From: Moringa oleifera
Taxonomy: Eukaryota; Streptophyta; Magnoliopsida; Brassicales; Moringaceae
Length of the DNA: 64,000 nt
Assembly: GCA_021397835.1 (NCBI GenBank)
Contig: JAJFZO010000889.1
Coordinates: 1,922,001 to 1,986,000, forward strand
Direction of reading: 5' to 3'
Numbering within the stretch: position 1 is the stretch's first letter; each line of letters opens with the position of its first letter. The position numbers and the translations under genes were made by a program. This document shows, piece by piece, positions 1-12,733 of this stretch. The notes beneath the pieces are model-generated. The model was not told where the DNA came from and made no database searches. It saw nothing but the letters and a program-made list of their open reading frames with translations.

Positions 1-182
1 CCAAAGGTATTATGTTTCCATTCAGAGTTTTTTTGGTATTAGATTTTCATATCACTAGGCAAAACTATCATCAAATGATGCTTTGGTTTGGTAGATTGGT
101 TTGCTCAATTAAAATGTTAACCTGTTAAATGTGATAGCACTCTTATTATGGGCTTACCTTATATTTTTGATTGAGTTTGCAG

Positions 183-290
183 GCTGATAAGGTTCTTAAC
201 AGTTCAGAAGAAACAATTTATTTGGAAGATGACCTGGTAGATATTGAAGCATTGTTGGATGACGACACATTGATGCCAACTGCATCATGA
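183..290 (+). CDS. CAMTA3: C-terminal exon of a probable CAMTA3/SR1-type calmodulin-binding transcription activator (partial)
   Basis: An AG acceptor after a T-rich stretch (181-182) opens a frame of 35 residues ending in TGA at 288-290. The peptide is acidic and ends with DLVDIEALLDDDTLMPTAS. From memory, CAMTA3/SR1-type proteins finish with a similar tail, D-L-I-D-I-E-A-L-L-x-D-D followed by a short Ser/Thr end. CAMTA proteins are nuclear Ca2+/calmodulin-regulated transcription factors acting in cold and immune signalling, but the CG-1 DNA-binding domain, ankyrin repeats and IQ motifs would lie upstream of the window and cannot be seen. Synteny supports the call: in Arabidopsis CAMTA3 lies beside UBP4, and a UBP3/UBP4 gene follows here in convergent orientation. 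The identification rests on a short tail plus context, so it is moderate. Confidence 0.6.
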   Translation, partial: ADKVLNSSEETIYLEDDLVDIEALLDDDTLMPTAS

Positions 291-1626
291 ACCCGTGCGT
301 CAGTCTATTCTCCTGCTAAATCCCCCAAGATTTATTTGTAAATGTGAGTTATCACCCGCCATTTCATCTAGTTTCCCTCACACCTTAAAGGTGATTAGTA
401 ATTCTATTAATAGCTCCAACCTTGTCAGTTCTTGCTAGTTATTTGTAACCATTGCAACTTATTTATAGTAGGTCACTAATGAAAAGTTGGGACTATATCT
501 GGGAGTTAGCTTTCTCATTGCTTTTACCAGCTAATGCTTCGGAAGCCAAGGTTTCCGAAAATGGGACTCCACTGATTTAAATGACGAGACAACCATTCTT
601 CCATAATGGCTATGAAGGCTGCCACTAACCCTGCTGTTATTTTTTTTTTTTTCCATTTATTGTGTATTTGCTCAAAAATTAGATAACCTTGCCGTTAGGT
701 TGTATGTTTTGCATTGACCATCATCGGGCAGTGAAACGAATTATAGTGGAATTGTTCTTCACCAGCTGTATCCAGAGAGAGTTCAGGCCTCAGGCCTCAA
801 GTCATCAAATGGGAAAATAGTTTACTTGGGAGGAAAAGGAAAAGATTGGGAAATGAAAGGGGGAAGGTAAAAGAGACTATTTTCCAGTACACTTTCCACT
901 TCGAAAATATTGTGATTCAGACTACAGAAAGGAAACCTTTTTCTCTGCAACTTTTTCCTTCTGTCTCTAAATTTCTCCTTCTAATGGTACAAATGACCTC
1001 CAAAATAAAAATAAAAAAAATGAATAAGTGCATGAGAGAAGCCAGTGACAACAGGTCGAAAAAGTTGAAACTCAAAACAGGTTTAGAAAAGCTGCGGAAA
1101 ATCCGACCGGCGATCAGAATCACAGGGAATACAACATGAAGTCCGACCCATTTGACTATACTTCCCCACATTCTGTACCTGAGTTCAGTACAAAATCAGT
1201 GCAATCTTAGATTGATTTCTTATAGCCATCTTTGCAGAAACCATTTTTTAAAGATGAAATTCAGGCACTTGGCATTGCATTTCTAGTGTTGAACAGGTTC
1301 AACCAGGAACAATACAAGTAGTCAGCTGTGAAATTCTCACACCATATACACTGCTGCTCCTTTTCCTCTTATTGTGAAATATAAAAAAAACAAAAACAAA
1401 AGGACAGTGTGCTTCCACCATCCACTGTACATGACAACCACCTAAGTATACATTTTTCACAATCCATATCATCTCAATAATATTTGAGAGCTCTTCCCAC
1501 AGGTTTAAAAAGGAAAAAGGAAAAAAGAAAAAGGAAAAAGGGGGAGAAAAAGCATAAAACAATAAAGGAAAAATGAGTCCAAATGACTAGAAACACCTAC
1601 TCATTGTAAAACCAAAGCTCCTCTTC
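291..1626. other. convergent intergenic space with the 3' UTRs of the CAMTA-type and UBP genes
   Basis: About 1.3 kb lies between the two facing stop codons. It holds T- and A-rich runs, for example the poly-T run near 640-651. The short open frames here have no recognisable motif and are low complexity. The 3' UTRs of both neighbours should lie here, but I cannot place the polyadenylation sites. Confidence 0.6.
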
Positions 1627-4600
1627 TCAGCTCTTGTTGCTAGCACCAAGGCTCTCATAGAACAAGATGTACCCATGATCAGTATTACTTGAATATTCTT
1701 GAGCTGAACCAAAAAATGTCTGCACGGCAGACTCATCAATCATCTCCACATTTTCGTCATCAAAAAATAACCAATGGTTATGGCTTTTCACGAGGCTGAC
1801 ATAATGCCCATGGTTGGGCCCACTCCCAACATGGACAACTACAGCAAACAGAGAATACTCTATATCTGCATCTTCTACTGTGTTGCTCAGCTTCAGCTCA
1901 AGTGGGAAGACAACCCGGTAAGAAAGCTTCTTGTACCGGCCCAGCTGTTCAATGTACTTGAACCGCTTCAAATGGATGACCAGGATGTGAGGAGGCTTCT
2001 TTATCTTCATCCTCTTCTGTGCTTCTTGCAAACTGCACATGACATAAAGAATTTGTCACCACTTCACTAGATGACTGGAAAAAAACTTCCACTATTTTAC
2101 AAGAGGTCCCGTTACCCAGCACCAAATAAACCACATTTGTAATCAACATTTAACAAGTTTCTCAAAAACTGAGTCAACTAAACACATCGCATTATTCGGA
2201 TATGGCATTTCTAGGAATAAAACCGTCAGATTATCAAACCATGCCGCAATAAATGGTAGAACCTTTAAACATCAACCCATCCAAGAAGCCTAACCCAACT
2301 CACTGTGTACAGCACAATTCGTTTCCTTGAGACATGGAAGCTCCAATAATTTGTTCTTATCAACCTCAAAAATCTCAAAGAGCACAATTGGTTTTGCAAC
2401 CACTTAATTTCAAAAAAGGTGAAAAGCCAGTTATTCACGCTAACTAGTCATAATATATCACACATCATAATCTTTTTGCACAGAATAACGACAACGTACT
2501 TCTCAATAGCCATTATTTCAGTAATCTAGCCCTTAAAAGACCACAATCAGTTAGAAGGCTGAGAAACTAAGTTATACCAAACTATGCCTTGATACACTAC
2601 TCTGACCAGATCCACTAATAAAAGCACTGAAAAGCTAAATATCAGATGGTAAAGAAGCAAGTTATTGTCAATGGGAGATTGAGCCAAGCCAATACCAAAT
2701 GAAACGACTAAAAACCACTGACCTGCAGCACTTGTCACAGAAAAATTTGTCCTCCGCATTCAATGTCTCTGTGGAACTGAAATTTTTCAAACAGCTTGTT
2801 ATCGAACTGTTTTGTTCAATATCAAGACTTAAGTCAAAGAAAGTTTCATCTCTTGCTGTCACTGTCTCGCATCGCAAGCACCTTGTCTCATTGGTAAGTA
2901 TTCCCTGACTCAAAAGTCACAAAAGACCATGAGCATTGAATGAACAGCATCACTGCTACTTTATAATGGATTGAAAGAATCAGCGAAAAGTAAATATAAA
3001 AAAACAAAAGAGCATGCGAGAGGAACTTTGCAACAGTAGATGATGACAGCATCAGCAATGATCCTGATGCTAAAACTACAGTTAGGATAGGCCAGAGCCA
3101 GGTTTAATAATTAAGAATTTAATTAGCAACAATAAAGCGATAGAACTCACAAATGCACTAGAAACGGACACACATATAAGTGGAAGAAAGAAATGGAAAT
3201 AATCATATTCTAGTTGAGGATTCAATAGATCTAACGGAATGACAAATAATGACTAAGAATAAGTGAGTTGGCCAATTAAAATCACCTGAAAATTTTTATG
3301 CACCCAGGTGACCAAAGGCTCTTTTGAAACACCATTTGCCTGAGGAGTTTTAGGTCCATTTGCAGTCTTCTCAGGAGGTGATGACGTTTCATGATCACTT
3401 TTTGCAGCCTGAGCCTCTTTCTCCAATATGTCAACGAGTTCATTTAGCAAAAAATTCAAGAATTCATGTGCATCCTACATAAAACAGGAAAAAGAACGTA
3501 TTATCCTTCAGAAAATTTCTTCTGTTGAGTTGGCCAGCGTATGGTGTGGGGAGTGAAGCAAAATGGACAACAAAACAAGAAAAATATAAATGCTGAACTG
3601 TTTTAAAGAGAAAAATGCAGCAGAAACATACGACAATACATTAGAACATGAAAAATATAAAAAGTTATGCAACGGGAAACTGTTATGTTTCCTAATGTTA
3701 GAGTTTTCCAATTTTCAAATAAAACACCAGGATATTTGTGGGGTTTATAAAGAGGCCCAACCAGCTTTAGAATTTATAACTGAATCCAGGACGCCTTTAT
3801 CGCATCAGGTAAAATATTTCATTTCCTTCATTTCCTCTTTGACTGCTTTAAGCATGACAGTCATCCTCTTTAAGCTGTTTGACCAAGAAACGTGTATAAT
3901 ACACAGCAAATTCTTACTACCCATCCTACAAAGCAACTCAACTATTCAGCTTTCACCTCAATTTTCATCTTCAGGATGAAAGATTTTCTAACTATTACTG
4001 AATCAATAAGAGCAAAAAATAAATTCAAATGTAACATCACAAGCTCTACAAAGATAGGGTCAAAAGAAACAAAATTCAATTTAATGTGAAACGCTACAAA
4101 GCTATCTCCATAGAGGCTGCAGAAATACAACTATCATTAACCTGGCTATCCAAGCTTCTTGAAGAAAATAGCATAAACTCAATGTTCCTTCATTAGTTCG
4201 AGTCAAAATGTAATTTACATTTCTAGCATTTTATGCATATTATTATTCTCCTCTCAGCATGCTCCCACATTTATCAGTAACGTCAAAACAAATACCTGAT
4301 GCATATAGCTGCGGAAAAGCTCATTTTGTTTCTTCAGCCTCTGTACAAACCGTTTTGGAGCAATGACACCTGTTTTCTTCTTCTGTGAACTTATCTACAG
4401 GAAGAAAAAAAATCAAATGTTGAACCCAGCAACATGGGTCGACATTACCATAAATGTAACATGGCATCACAATCCTTTTTCGAAAAGATAACCTTACAAT
4501 AAGAACTCAAATCCTTAAAATAAGCATCTAAAAAGAGTGAGATTTATAACACGACAGAAAATTCAAGAAAATGCAACATTAAGTTGAGTTCTAATGGTAA

Positions 4601-7412
4601 TTCCCAAGAATGCCGTAAAGATACACTTTAACTAGCTTCTGGTCTAAAATAAAGCAATATATAGCATATAAACCTTCCAATCAAACCATAAGTAAATACA
4701 CACACAGATGAAAGTCGTCTTGGAAGACTGAAACTTGAAAAAAGAACATATCCAAAACAATCTTTTGCTCACAACAACACAATCTATATGAGAATTGGGA
4801 CTCTTAAAGAGTAACAGAAAGTTTATATGCACCCCAAGGAGGCTTATGAAATCTGATCACCAGCCAAGAGAATTTGGAGCTAAAAAGAATTTTGACATTA
4901 TCTTAGGGACTTTTTAAAATAAATAAATAAATAAGCATTTCCATCTTCCAATAATTAAAACTTTCTCGGTTTTATTCAGCCTCGTCCTTCCACAAATGTC
5001 AGAAGGGATAGCAACTGTAGCCAAGATTTGCATTAGTCAAAGCCAAAAGGAGAAGGGGGGGGGGGGGGGGGGGGGGGGGGGAAGGTGCAATCTTACTCTC
5101 ACTTATGTAAAATAAGCAGATGATTCTGATCACGTCAAGTGGGCAATATATTGCCCTGTCTTACATATTAACAAATGTATACAGAATTTTGCATATTTAT
5201 TAATATAAGAATGAGAACTCACCGAATCAATAGCAGAAATCATTTAGAGTAAAGAAATTAACAATATTACATTCTATATTTTGTTACTGTTAAGATAAAA
5301 AGACATAAATTCCCATGAATATAATTACTATAGAAGGAAAATAATTCAAAAATCATAACTACTAATCATAGAGAAGAAAAAAAAATCTAAGGCGATAACT
5401 AAAGAGTTTGGCTTATTTACACTACGCTTTGTAGCAACATTAACAAGAATCAAGCATAGAAGATATAATATTATAAGGGGAAAGAAACTATTTCTTTTAG
5501 AGAGAGGGAGGAGTTGACAAAGCGTGGCAAGGCATTGATATGATGGAAGTTAGAGGATAATTCAACTAGGGCACCAAAACCATATAGCTGAGTTATCACC
5601 TGTGTAAATAAGTCTGCCAAGCATGTTAAGAGATTCTCTTCAGCATCTCCAATGTTTTTGTTATTTGCATAATAGTCCAGCAATTGTTCACGAAATGGAA
5701 CACAAAAATAAAGTGCCTGAACAGAAGAGGAAAAAGACAGAAACTTAAAATGCCTCCCCAAGACCACAGGAAGATGATTAACAAAAGTTCTTTTCATCTA
5801 ACTAGAAATTCACATTTCCAACAATTTTTTTCTCACAAAAAAAAAATATTGATAACTTCCCAACAATTAATACCAGTAAAAACCCAAGAAAGCGCATTAT
5901 AACAAAATTTTTGAGAACTAAATAATAGAATGCAATGACACCAGGCATCTAACAGGACAGAATAAGTTGCCAGCACTATTAATATTAAATTGAATCAGGA
6001 AACTGAGACAGAGAATGCAACACATATAGCATTTAATCAATGCTAAACATTTTTAAATGGTACAAAGGGAAAAAAGAACCTTGAAATCCAAAAACTTAGT
6101 ATTACAATGCATTTAGAGCAATCAAGACGGACAATGTTGTCAATATCATAAGAAAATAAAAAGTCAAAGTTAATACTCTACTGATAATCATTTCCAGCAT
6201 AAATTAATCTACAAAGACATAACTTTTAAATAGACATACAAGAAGGACTAATTTTGACAAAGAAGCTTGCCATTCAAAGTGAAAATTACTCCATATTTTC
6301 TAATAGTACTTCGGTTTTATTTATGACATATAAATTCATCCCACATATAATAAGAAAAATCTTTCTCTAACACTTATTAGATATAACTTCAATGACAATA
6401 TTCTACATTTCTTCCGCATGACAACAAGTGAGATGATCATTTATTTTCTTGTAAACACATTAAGCTGCAACTCCTTTCCCTATTCAGTATTAGATAATAT
6501 CTTAGCCTGGCCCTGTCAAACAGCCATATCTAATGAAGTCAACTTTCACATCTATGCAGTAATCTCCATACCACCAACACATTCATAGATAAGTCACATT
6601 TCCCAGTAACAAAGAATACACTAAATGTAAACAATTTTTTTCCTTCAGCAACCTCACAAATCACATTAGCACTTTCACAATTTCTTCCAGTGAACTACCT
6701 TAGAGAATAACCTATTCGAGAGAATTGCCACTGACCTCTAAACAAAAAGAAAACCTCACCAGAGCAATCAGAAGTCTCTCATTTATGCTACAGAAACTTA
6801 GGTTCCCATTTTTTTTCCCTTTTCAGGTCAGTTTTTATGTCACTAAAGCTTCATAAAGGAATGTATCTTCTAAACTTGAACTCGGGATCAAAACTATAAC
6901 CACCATCATGACAGCAGTATCTGCGTGTTTAAACAACAGATACTAGGTGGCATTTGAGACGAACTAAACAGCCGAAAACTCAGCTAATCAATCACTAATT
7001 ACAACAAAAAGGACCAGCCAAAATTAAGAACCACCCACAACAATTCGCACAGATGAAAAATCAAGAGCATGCATATCTCAACATCCAAACTGCAAGCTAT
7101 GATTGAAACCTAAACGTTCCGCAAACTATAAACTTAATCTCCCCAAAAACGCAAATTCAACACAGCTAGCACAAACAGATGCATCAAACCAATTTGATAA
7201 AGCAAGATAGACCAACAATCAAAGCAGCAATCGCCACGAATTAAACGAAAACCCTGCCAAAATCAGATTCAAACAATAAAACACAAAACAAAAACCTGCA
7301 AAACGCTGTTACAGTAACAAGTGTTGCCAAAATTCTCGAGCCCGAAGTACCGCTCGCCTTCGGGGAACTGGTCGCCCAGAGCTTTCTCGAGTTTCGAGCC
7401 GGCAGCACCCAT
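1627..7412 (-). CDS. UBP3: ubiquitin carboxyl-terminal hydrolase, UBP3/UBP4 type (USP12/USP46 family), six exons
   Basis: This is a cysteine protease (peptidase C19) that removes ubiquitin from proteins; Arabidopsis UBP3/UBP4 are needed for male gametophyte development. Exons on the minus strand are 7412-7296, 5716-5600, 4394-4296, 3474-3286, 2904-2723 and 2032-1627. All junctions are GT-AG, giving 369 residues, close to the roughly 370 of the family. The Cys box is [13 protein letters not shown] with catalytic C32. The zinc-ribbon pairs are C183/C186 and C230/C233. The His box is [10 protein letters not shown] with H311, followed by the FDDEN aspartate near 326. The start MGAAGSK is the family start and looks like an N-myristoylation site at Gly2. 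Exons 1 and 2 are each exactly 39 codons. The introns are large and AT-rich, and intron 2 carries a 27-G run. Every expected catalytic element is present, so the gene looks functional. Confidence 0.95.
5055..5081. repeat. 27-base poly-G homopolymer in UBP intron 2
   Basis: An uninterrupted run of 27 G on the plus strand sits in the 1.2 kb intron between exons 3 and 2 of the UBP gene, in strongly AT-rich surroundings. The gene is transcribed from the minus strand, so its RNA carries poly-C here and the non-template DNA strand is C-rich. Such a run can form a G-quadruplex in DNA. Its exact length is also very sensitive to sequencing error. Confidence 0.9.
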
Positions 7413-7800
7413 TAGCGCGTCAATTTTTGCACCGCTGACTCACACCTTGCCTCGTCCCGATTCAACTCAGCAATTCCATAAACAGCCTGTCTATATCACT
7501 GTTTCTTGAATCGCTAGGGTTCAGTTTGGGAAGGAAAACCTTCGGTGATGCCGAACGCAAAGAAAATGAGGGTTTGGCTTCCGTCTTGGTGTTTTGATAG
7601 TGGAAGAGAAAGGGAGAGTAAGAGAGAAAACAGAAACCAAGGAAATAAATAAATAAATAAATAAATGAATACCAGATTGGAAAATTTGAGCGTGAGATAA
7701 ATGCTCCTATCGAGTTAAATAAATAAAATGACTATTTTGGGCGCTCCTTCTTTTGCTGTTGGCACTCCACGGCACGTGTTGCCTCACTGTAAAATGAGTA
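7413..7800 (-). promoter_or_regulatory. UBP 5' UTR/promoter with (AAAT)n tract and a G-box
   Basis: Immediately upstream of the UBP start lie a purine-rich leader (about 7600-7640), an AAAT tetranucleotide tract at 7643-7666 and a perfect G-box CACGTG at 7773-7778, the latter within GGCACGTGTTGCC. G-boxes bind bZIP and bHLH factors. No clear TATA box was found, which fits a housekeeping gene. The transcription start is not placed. Confidence 0.45.
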
Positions 7801-10535
7801 GATGAGTTGTAAGTTTATGGTACAAAACCTCAGAGATCCCCCTGCGGTTTTGCTGTTTTGACTTTATGGTTCTTTTAGTAATTTTGATCGTGGAAGGTTC
7901 CTAAAAATGTCATATGGTCAACTTTAACCATTACATTTAACAGATTCTTCATCATTATCATGATATTTTATGTAAATCATTAATAATTCAAATTTAAATC
8001 TTATTAAAAACTAAATTTTAAATATATTTTAATTTAAATATTAAAATCTCAATTGACACCCTTTTATATTTAACTATTCAATTTAATTTAATTTAAATCT
8101 TAATTTTAATTATTTTGATAAATTTAAATTATTTTTATTATTTTAATAATTTAAGAATGATTTAAATAAATTTTATATTCTATTTTGATTTGATTTTTCA
8201 ATTTTAAACATTTTTTTATTCATGAAGTATTTTTATTAAATTTTTAAAATTTTGATTGGATAAAAAATTATTTTAGTACTTAAAAAATTATAAATTTTTA
8301 ATTTTAAATATTTTTAATTTTTAAAATTTTGTGATTATTTAAATTGAATCAAATTTAAAAAATTATGTAAAATTAAATCAATTGAAATATTTATTTTTAA
8401 ATAGAATATTTGAAAAAATTCAGATTTTTTACATTTAATTTTTATTATATTTTTTGAATAAGTTTTAAATTATAATAAGTATAAAAAAAACATTTTGATA
8501 CAATCAATAATATGATATGGAATTAAAATAATAAAAAATTATAATAACTAAAACAAATATAATTTTTTCAAAAGATAGAAATGATATAAAACTATAAAGT
8601 TTATGTTCTTTTTGATCAAATCATTACTTTTTAAAAAAATTCAAATAAAATTTAAATTTTGAATTTAGATCAAATTAAATTTTATCAAAAATTTAAAAAT
8701 TAAGATTATTCAAATTGTAGATTTTTTAAATTTTGACCATTACATTTAACAGATTCTTCATCATTATCCATGGCATTTTATATAAATTATAAATAATTTA
8801 AATTTTAAATCTTATCTTATCAAAGAAAACTTAAAGTTTACACATATTTTAATTTAAACAATAAGTTTCAATTGGTTCAGTTTTCTATATAATGATTCAA
8901 TTTTATTTAATTTTAATCTTCGTTTAAATTATTTTAATAAATTTAAAATATGTTTTATAAAATGTTTAAAAGATAAAATAAATAAATTTTATATTTTTAT
9001 TTTTAAAAATTTGACTGGATAAAGATATATATATATTTAATACTTAAAATGTATGGAACTTTTTTATCATAAAATAATTATTTTTTATATTTATCAAATA
9101 TTTTAAATATAAAAAATTTATATAAATTTTCTTAATTTAAATATCTCTAATTTTTAACATTTTATGATAATATCTAAATTAAATCAAATTAAAAGATTAC
9201 ATAAAATTCAACTCATCGAAATTTTTATTTTAAATAAAAATATTTAACAATTCATATTTTTTATATTTACTTTTTTTACTATATTTTTGAACAAATTTTA
9301 AATTATAACAATTTAAAAAAACATTTTGAAACAATCTATAACATGATATGGAATTGCAATAATAAAAAATTATAATAACTAAAAATAATAACTAAAAATA
9401 TATATTTTTTAAAAAATAAAAATGACATAAAACTATAATATTCATCTTTCTTTCAAATAAATCATTACTTTTAAAAAGTTTTCAAATAAATTTTAATTTT
9501 TGAATTTAGAGCAAATTAAATTTTATTAAAAAAAATTAGAAATTCAAAATATTCAAATTACAAATCTTTTAAATTTTGATTCAAAATTAAGTAAAAAATA
9601 TTTAAATTATCATAAATAATTTAATTTTTTTTAGATATTAAAAATATGTCTTAAAAATTATTTAAATTTAAAGTGAATTTAAATAAATTTTAAATTTTAT
9701 TTAAAATTTAAAGGCGAATTCAAAGGAATTACAAATTTTATTTAAAACAATTTATAGGTATTTCAATCATCAAAATATCCTTAATTTTTACAAAAAAATT
9801 AAAGTAATTAGAACAAAATTTATTTGAAACTATTCAAAAATTAAAAAATATTAAAATTTTATATTATATTTATTTATTAATATAAAAAAGAGAAATAAAT
9901 ATTTATTTAAATAAACATATACAGAAAATATAAAATTAACTTTAAAAATGGTTGAAATTGTGCGGGCACACACCATACCCCAGCACTACCGCTGACAATA
10001 ATTATGTCGTCCATGTGTTCTTTATTGTCTGACTTATGGCCTTTGTGGCTGTCATGTCTTACCATTTACCAAAACGGAGAGTACCTTAAAAGTTCACACA
10101 GCCATCTTTCTATGTCTCTTATAGCTAAGTGGTTATTTATAAATTTATTGTTTTATTTCCCATTTTTCTGTTTAAAAATAAGTGGTTTATGTGATGGCAA
10201 TTGTATTATGCAAGCTTCCATTCTTTTAGTATTATTGATTTTAAATATTTTAATCAATTGCAAATAAATTAAGTAATAATGATTTTAATAAAAAATAGTA
10301 AAAAACGTTAGAAAAATGAAATTGTCAAAAAAATATTTATAAGTAAAAATGGGATAAACTGCAATTTAGCAAAACAAGTGGTCAACATCTAATATATGAA
10401 TAAATTTCAAGGGCATCTATGTAATTAACAGCTTAGCTGAAGAGCAGGCTTATCTGCAGCCCAGACTTGCTGTACTGCAAACCCAGAGAGAGTGCATAAA
10501 CTAAGCAACACAGCGAACCAGAAGGTAAAGGAAAG
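7801..10535. other. AT-rich intergenic region between UBP and RPL29
   Basis: About 2.7 kb of very AT-rich DNA (runs such as TTTAAATT and AAATTTTA) holds a tandem repeat (separate entry). No plausible open frame occurs. The last 100-150 bases before 10536 become less AT-rich and should hold the promoter and leader of the ribosomal protein gene. I could not identify a TATA box. Confidence 0.6.
7927..9579. repeat. imperfect tandem duplication, two units of about 0.8 kb, AT-rich
   Basis: Unit 1 runs about 7927-8735 and unit 2 about 8736-9579. Both begin with ACCATTACATTTAACAGATT and continue with TTCATCATTATC. Both end with a matching segment: TTTTGAATTTAGATCAAATTAAATTTTAT in unit 1 (8650s-8680s), with AGAGCAAATT at the corresponding place in unit 2. 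Intermediate landmarks stay collinear, for example the ATATGGAATT(A/G)(A/C)AATAATAAAAAATTATAATAACTA segments near 8515 and 9344. The copies differ by many substitutions and small indels, so the duplication is old. No coding capacity is visible. Confidence 0.8.
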
Positions 10536-12733
10536 ATGTTGGGCGTCTCTATCGCCTCACCAGCGACGCTTTCTTTTGTCCCAAAACCCACTTCGCCTAC
10601 CATGAAATCTTCCTTTAATGGCGTCAGAATCCAGCATTTGTGCCCCATTCGTGTGGCTTCTCGAGCGGTGTCGTTGCGCAAGTCCTCGGTCGTGATGATG
10701 GCAAAGAGAGAGGAAGAATTGAAGGAAATCAGAAGTAAAACGACAGAAGAAATCAACGAAGAGGTAATCGACCTAAAGGGTGAGCTTTTCATGCTCCGAC
10801 TCCAAAAATCGGCTCGAAACGAGTTCAAGTCCAGCGAGTTTCGCCGCATGCGCAAAAGAGTATTCTCCCTTTTCCTCATTTCAATTTTTTTCCTTTTCGA
10901 TTTTCTCAATCATTATAAAATAATTTCGAATTTATACAATATTCATGGAATATCTGGACTATTGGTCGGTTACTTCATTGCTTAACTGTGTGAAGAGAAA
11001 ATTTTCTAAATGTAGAAGAATGCTTTTAATTCTTATGGAAGTTTTAGAAATTTCTTTTCTCTTTTCCTGGGGCTTGATGATTGAGATTTTTCTGGCAATT
11101 AAAACTGAAATGTTGATTATCCTATGGAAGGATGCTGTTGGTGTGATAATTACTGACAACTGGGAATGGCCTATGTGTATGAAGAATGAGGTGTACATAT
11201 ATAGACATTGAGGGTTAATACACTAATTATAAAAAAGAAGAAGAAGAAGAAGAAAAGGGATGGCCAGAACATTTTGCGAAGAGAAGCATTCTTGTGAAAA
11301 AGGGAAGTCCCCAGAATTCATGGACTTAAATAGGCTGAAATGGGAATGGTTGAGTCGATGTTTCATAAGTCTCAAACCTCTAACACCTTTGTCACCTCCA
11401 TAGTAACCCTATTTGTTCTCTGTCCTATTCTCTACTGGCAATTGGTGATATACCTGAGGTGATAGGGAATCTAACCCGTGCCAAGATTCTCACCCATGTA
11501 TTGTGTGGGCAGGAGTGACCAATGAGCTAAAGGCCCATGGTTCTCTGGTGATTGTACTCTATTAAGCTTTAAATCCCATGTAGCAAGGTAGTGCCTGGAT
11601 TAACCAAGAATACTAAAATCTTAATGCTCATGTATTATAAGGAGGAGAGCAGTGTGGACCTTAATGTCCATGAAAATGTGAAGTGGGTGAAAAAGTCCCT
11701 GTTAATCTCTCTCTTTTTTTCTCTCCTGCCTTTTTACTCCGCACATGTTGTGAATTTTCACGTCAGCTAATATGAAACAGGTGTGGCCTTATATCATGGC
11801 CTCACAAATCTGTTATTGAAGAATTGGTTATACATTCACGTAATCAATTTACATATCTTCAATAAGAATTAGCAGCATTTGGCATCCCATGGCTTCATCT
11901 TCTGTTATTGCTATTTTAGTAACTATAACACTCTATCAGCTGAACTAGGACTTGCCAATTTAGTTTAGTTATAGATAAAATTTTAGCACATCATTTTACC
12001 TTTCAAAAGTATTAGTGCTCTTTTCTGGAGTTGGTAGATCAGGTTAAGATTCAAGTGCCAGAGGACAGCTTCTGAAAATAAAGTACCACGGGAGGGCCTA
12101 GGAACTACTGGATGGAATTCTCTACCAGGTGAAACTGGACTTAAATGGTGACCCAAAAGTTGTTGGGATAAGGTTGTGAGGATTTTGGTGGTTTGTCCTA
12201 TTGTTCAATTTTCTTTTATTCCATTTGCTATTTTATTTGAAGAGAGGTTGGAAGAATGGTAGGGACACAGGAATTAGAGCAGACTGTAACAAGATCATAT
12301 CAGTTGTGGAAGGTACTTGGGCACATGTTATGGACAAGCAATGGGATAACAGAATATTATATCCACTACCTACCTCAAGTAGTGTTTGAAGTCTTCTTTA
12401 ACGCCATTCTGTGTTTCAATCTGGCTTCTTTACTGCGCTTTAAATGTATTGAGCTGCAGTTTTTGAATACTGAACTTTTTAAATTAATATGTTCTTACTC
12501 TTGCTGTGCATTCCTTTAATTTATTTTGGTACTTATGTGGTGGTTTTTGTCAATGCTAGGTTGCACGCATGCTTACTGTTAAAAGGGAAAGAGAGATTGA
12601 GCAGGGGATCAACAAGAGGTTGTCAAGAAAGCTTGATCGTAAATGGAAGAAAAGTATTGTTGTCAGACCTCCTCCATCTTTGAAGAAGTTGCAAGAGGAA
12701 GAGGCAGCAGCAGAAGCTGAGAAATCTACATAA
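10536..12733 (+). CDS. RPL29: 50S ribosomal protein L29, chloroplastic (uL29c), two exons
   Basis: This nuclear gene encodes a plastid ribosome large-subunit protein, which in ribosomes sits near the peptide exit tunnel. Exon 1 (10536-10859, 108 codons) starts MLGVSIASPATLSF, a Ser/Thr/Ala-rich, acid-poor transit peptide of roughly 55-60 residues, followed by AKREEELKEIRSKTTEEI and the L29 core with LFMLRLQKSARNEF. A GT donor at 10860 and an AG acceptor at 12558-12559 remove an intron of 1.7 kb. Exon 2 (12560-12733) supplies VARMLTVKREREIEQGI and the basic tail KRLSRKLDRKWKKSIV, then a plant-specific acidic end EEEAAAEAEKST. The total is 165 residues, close to other plant L29c proteins. The phase is clean and no defects are seen. 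Arabidopsis RPL29 lies next to MYB53, and a MYB53-type gene also follows in this window. Confidence 0.92.
11236..11256 (+). repeat. (GAA)n microsatellite in the RPL29 intron
   Basis: A run of six AAG/GAA triplets inside the single intron of the L29c gene. It has no evident function. Confidence 0.8.

Noticed and set aside
10433..10909. 158-codon frame on the - strand
   Set aside because: Antisense of RPL29 exon 1, without recognisable features.
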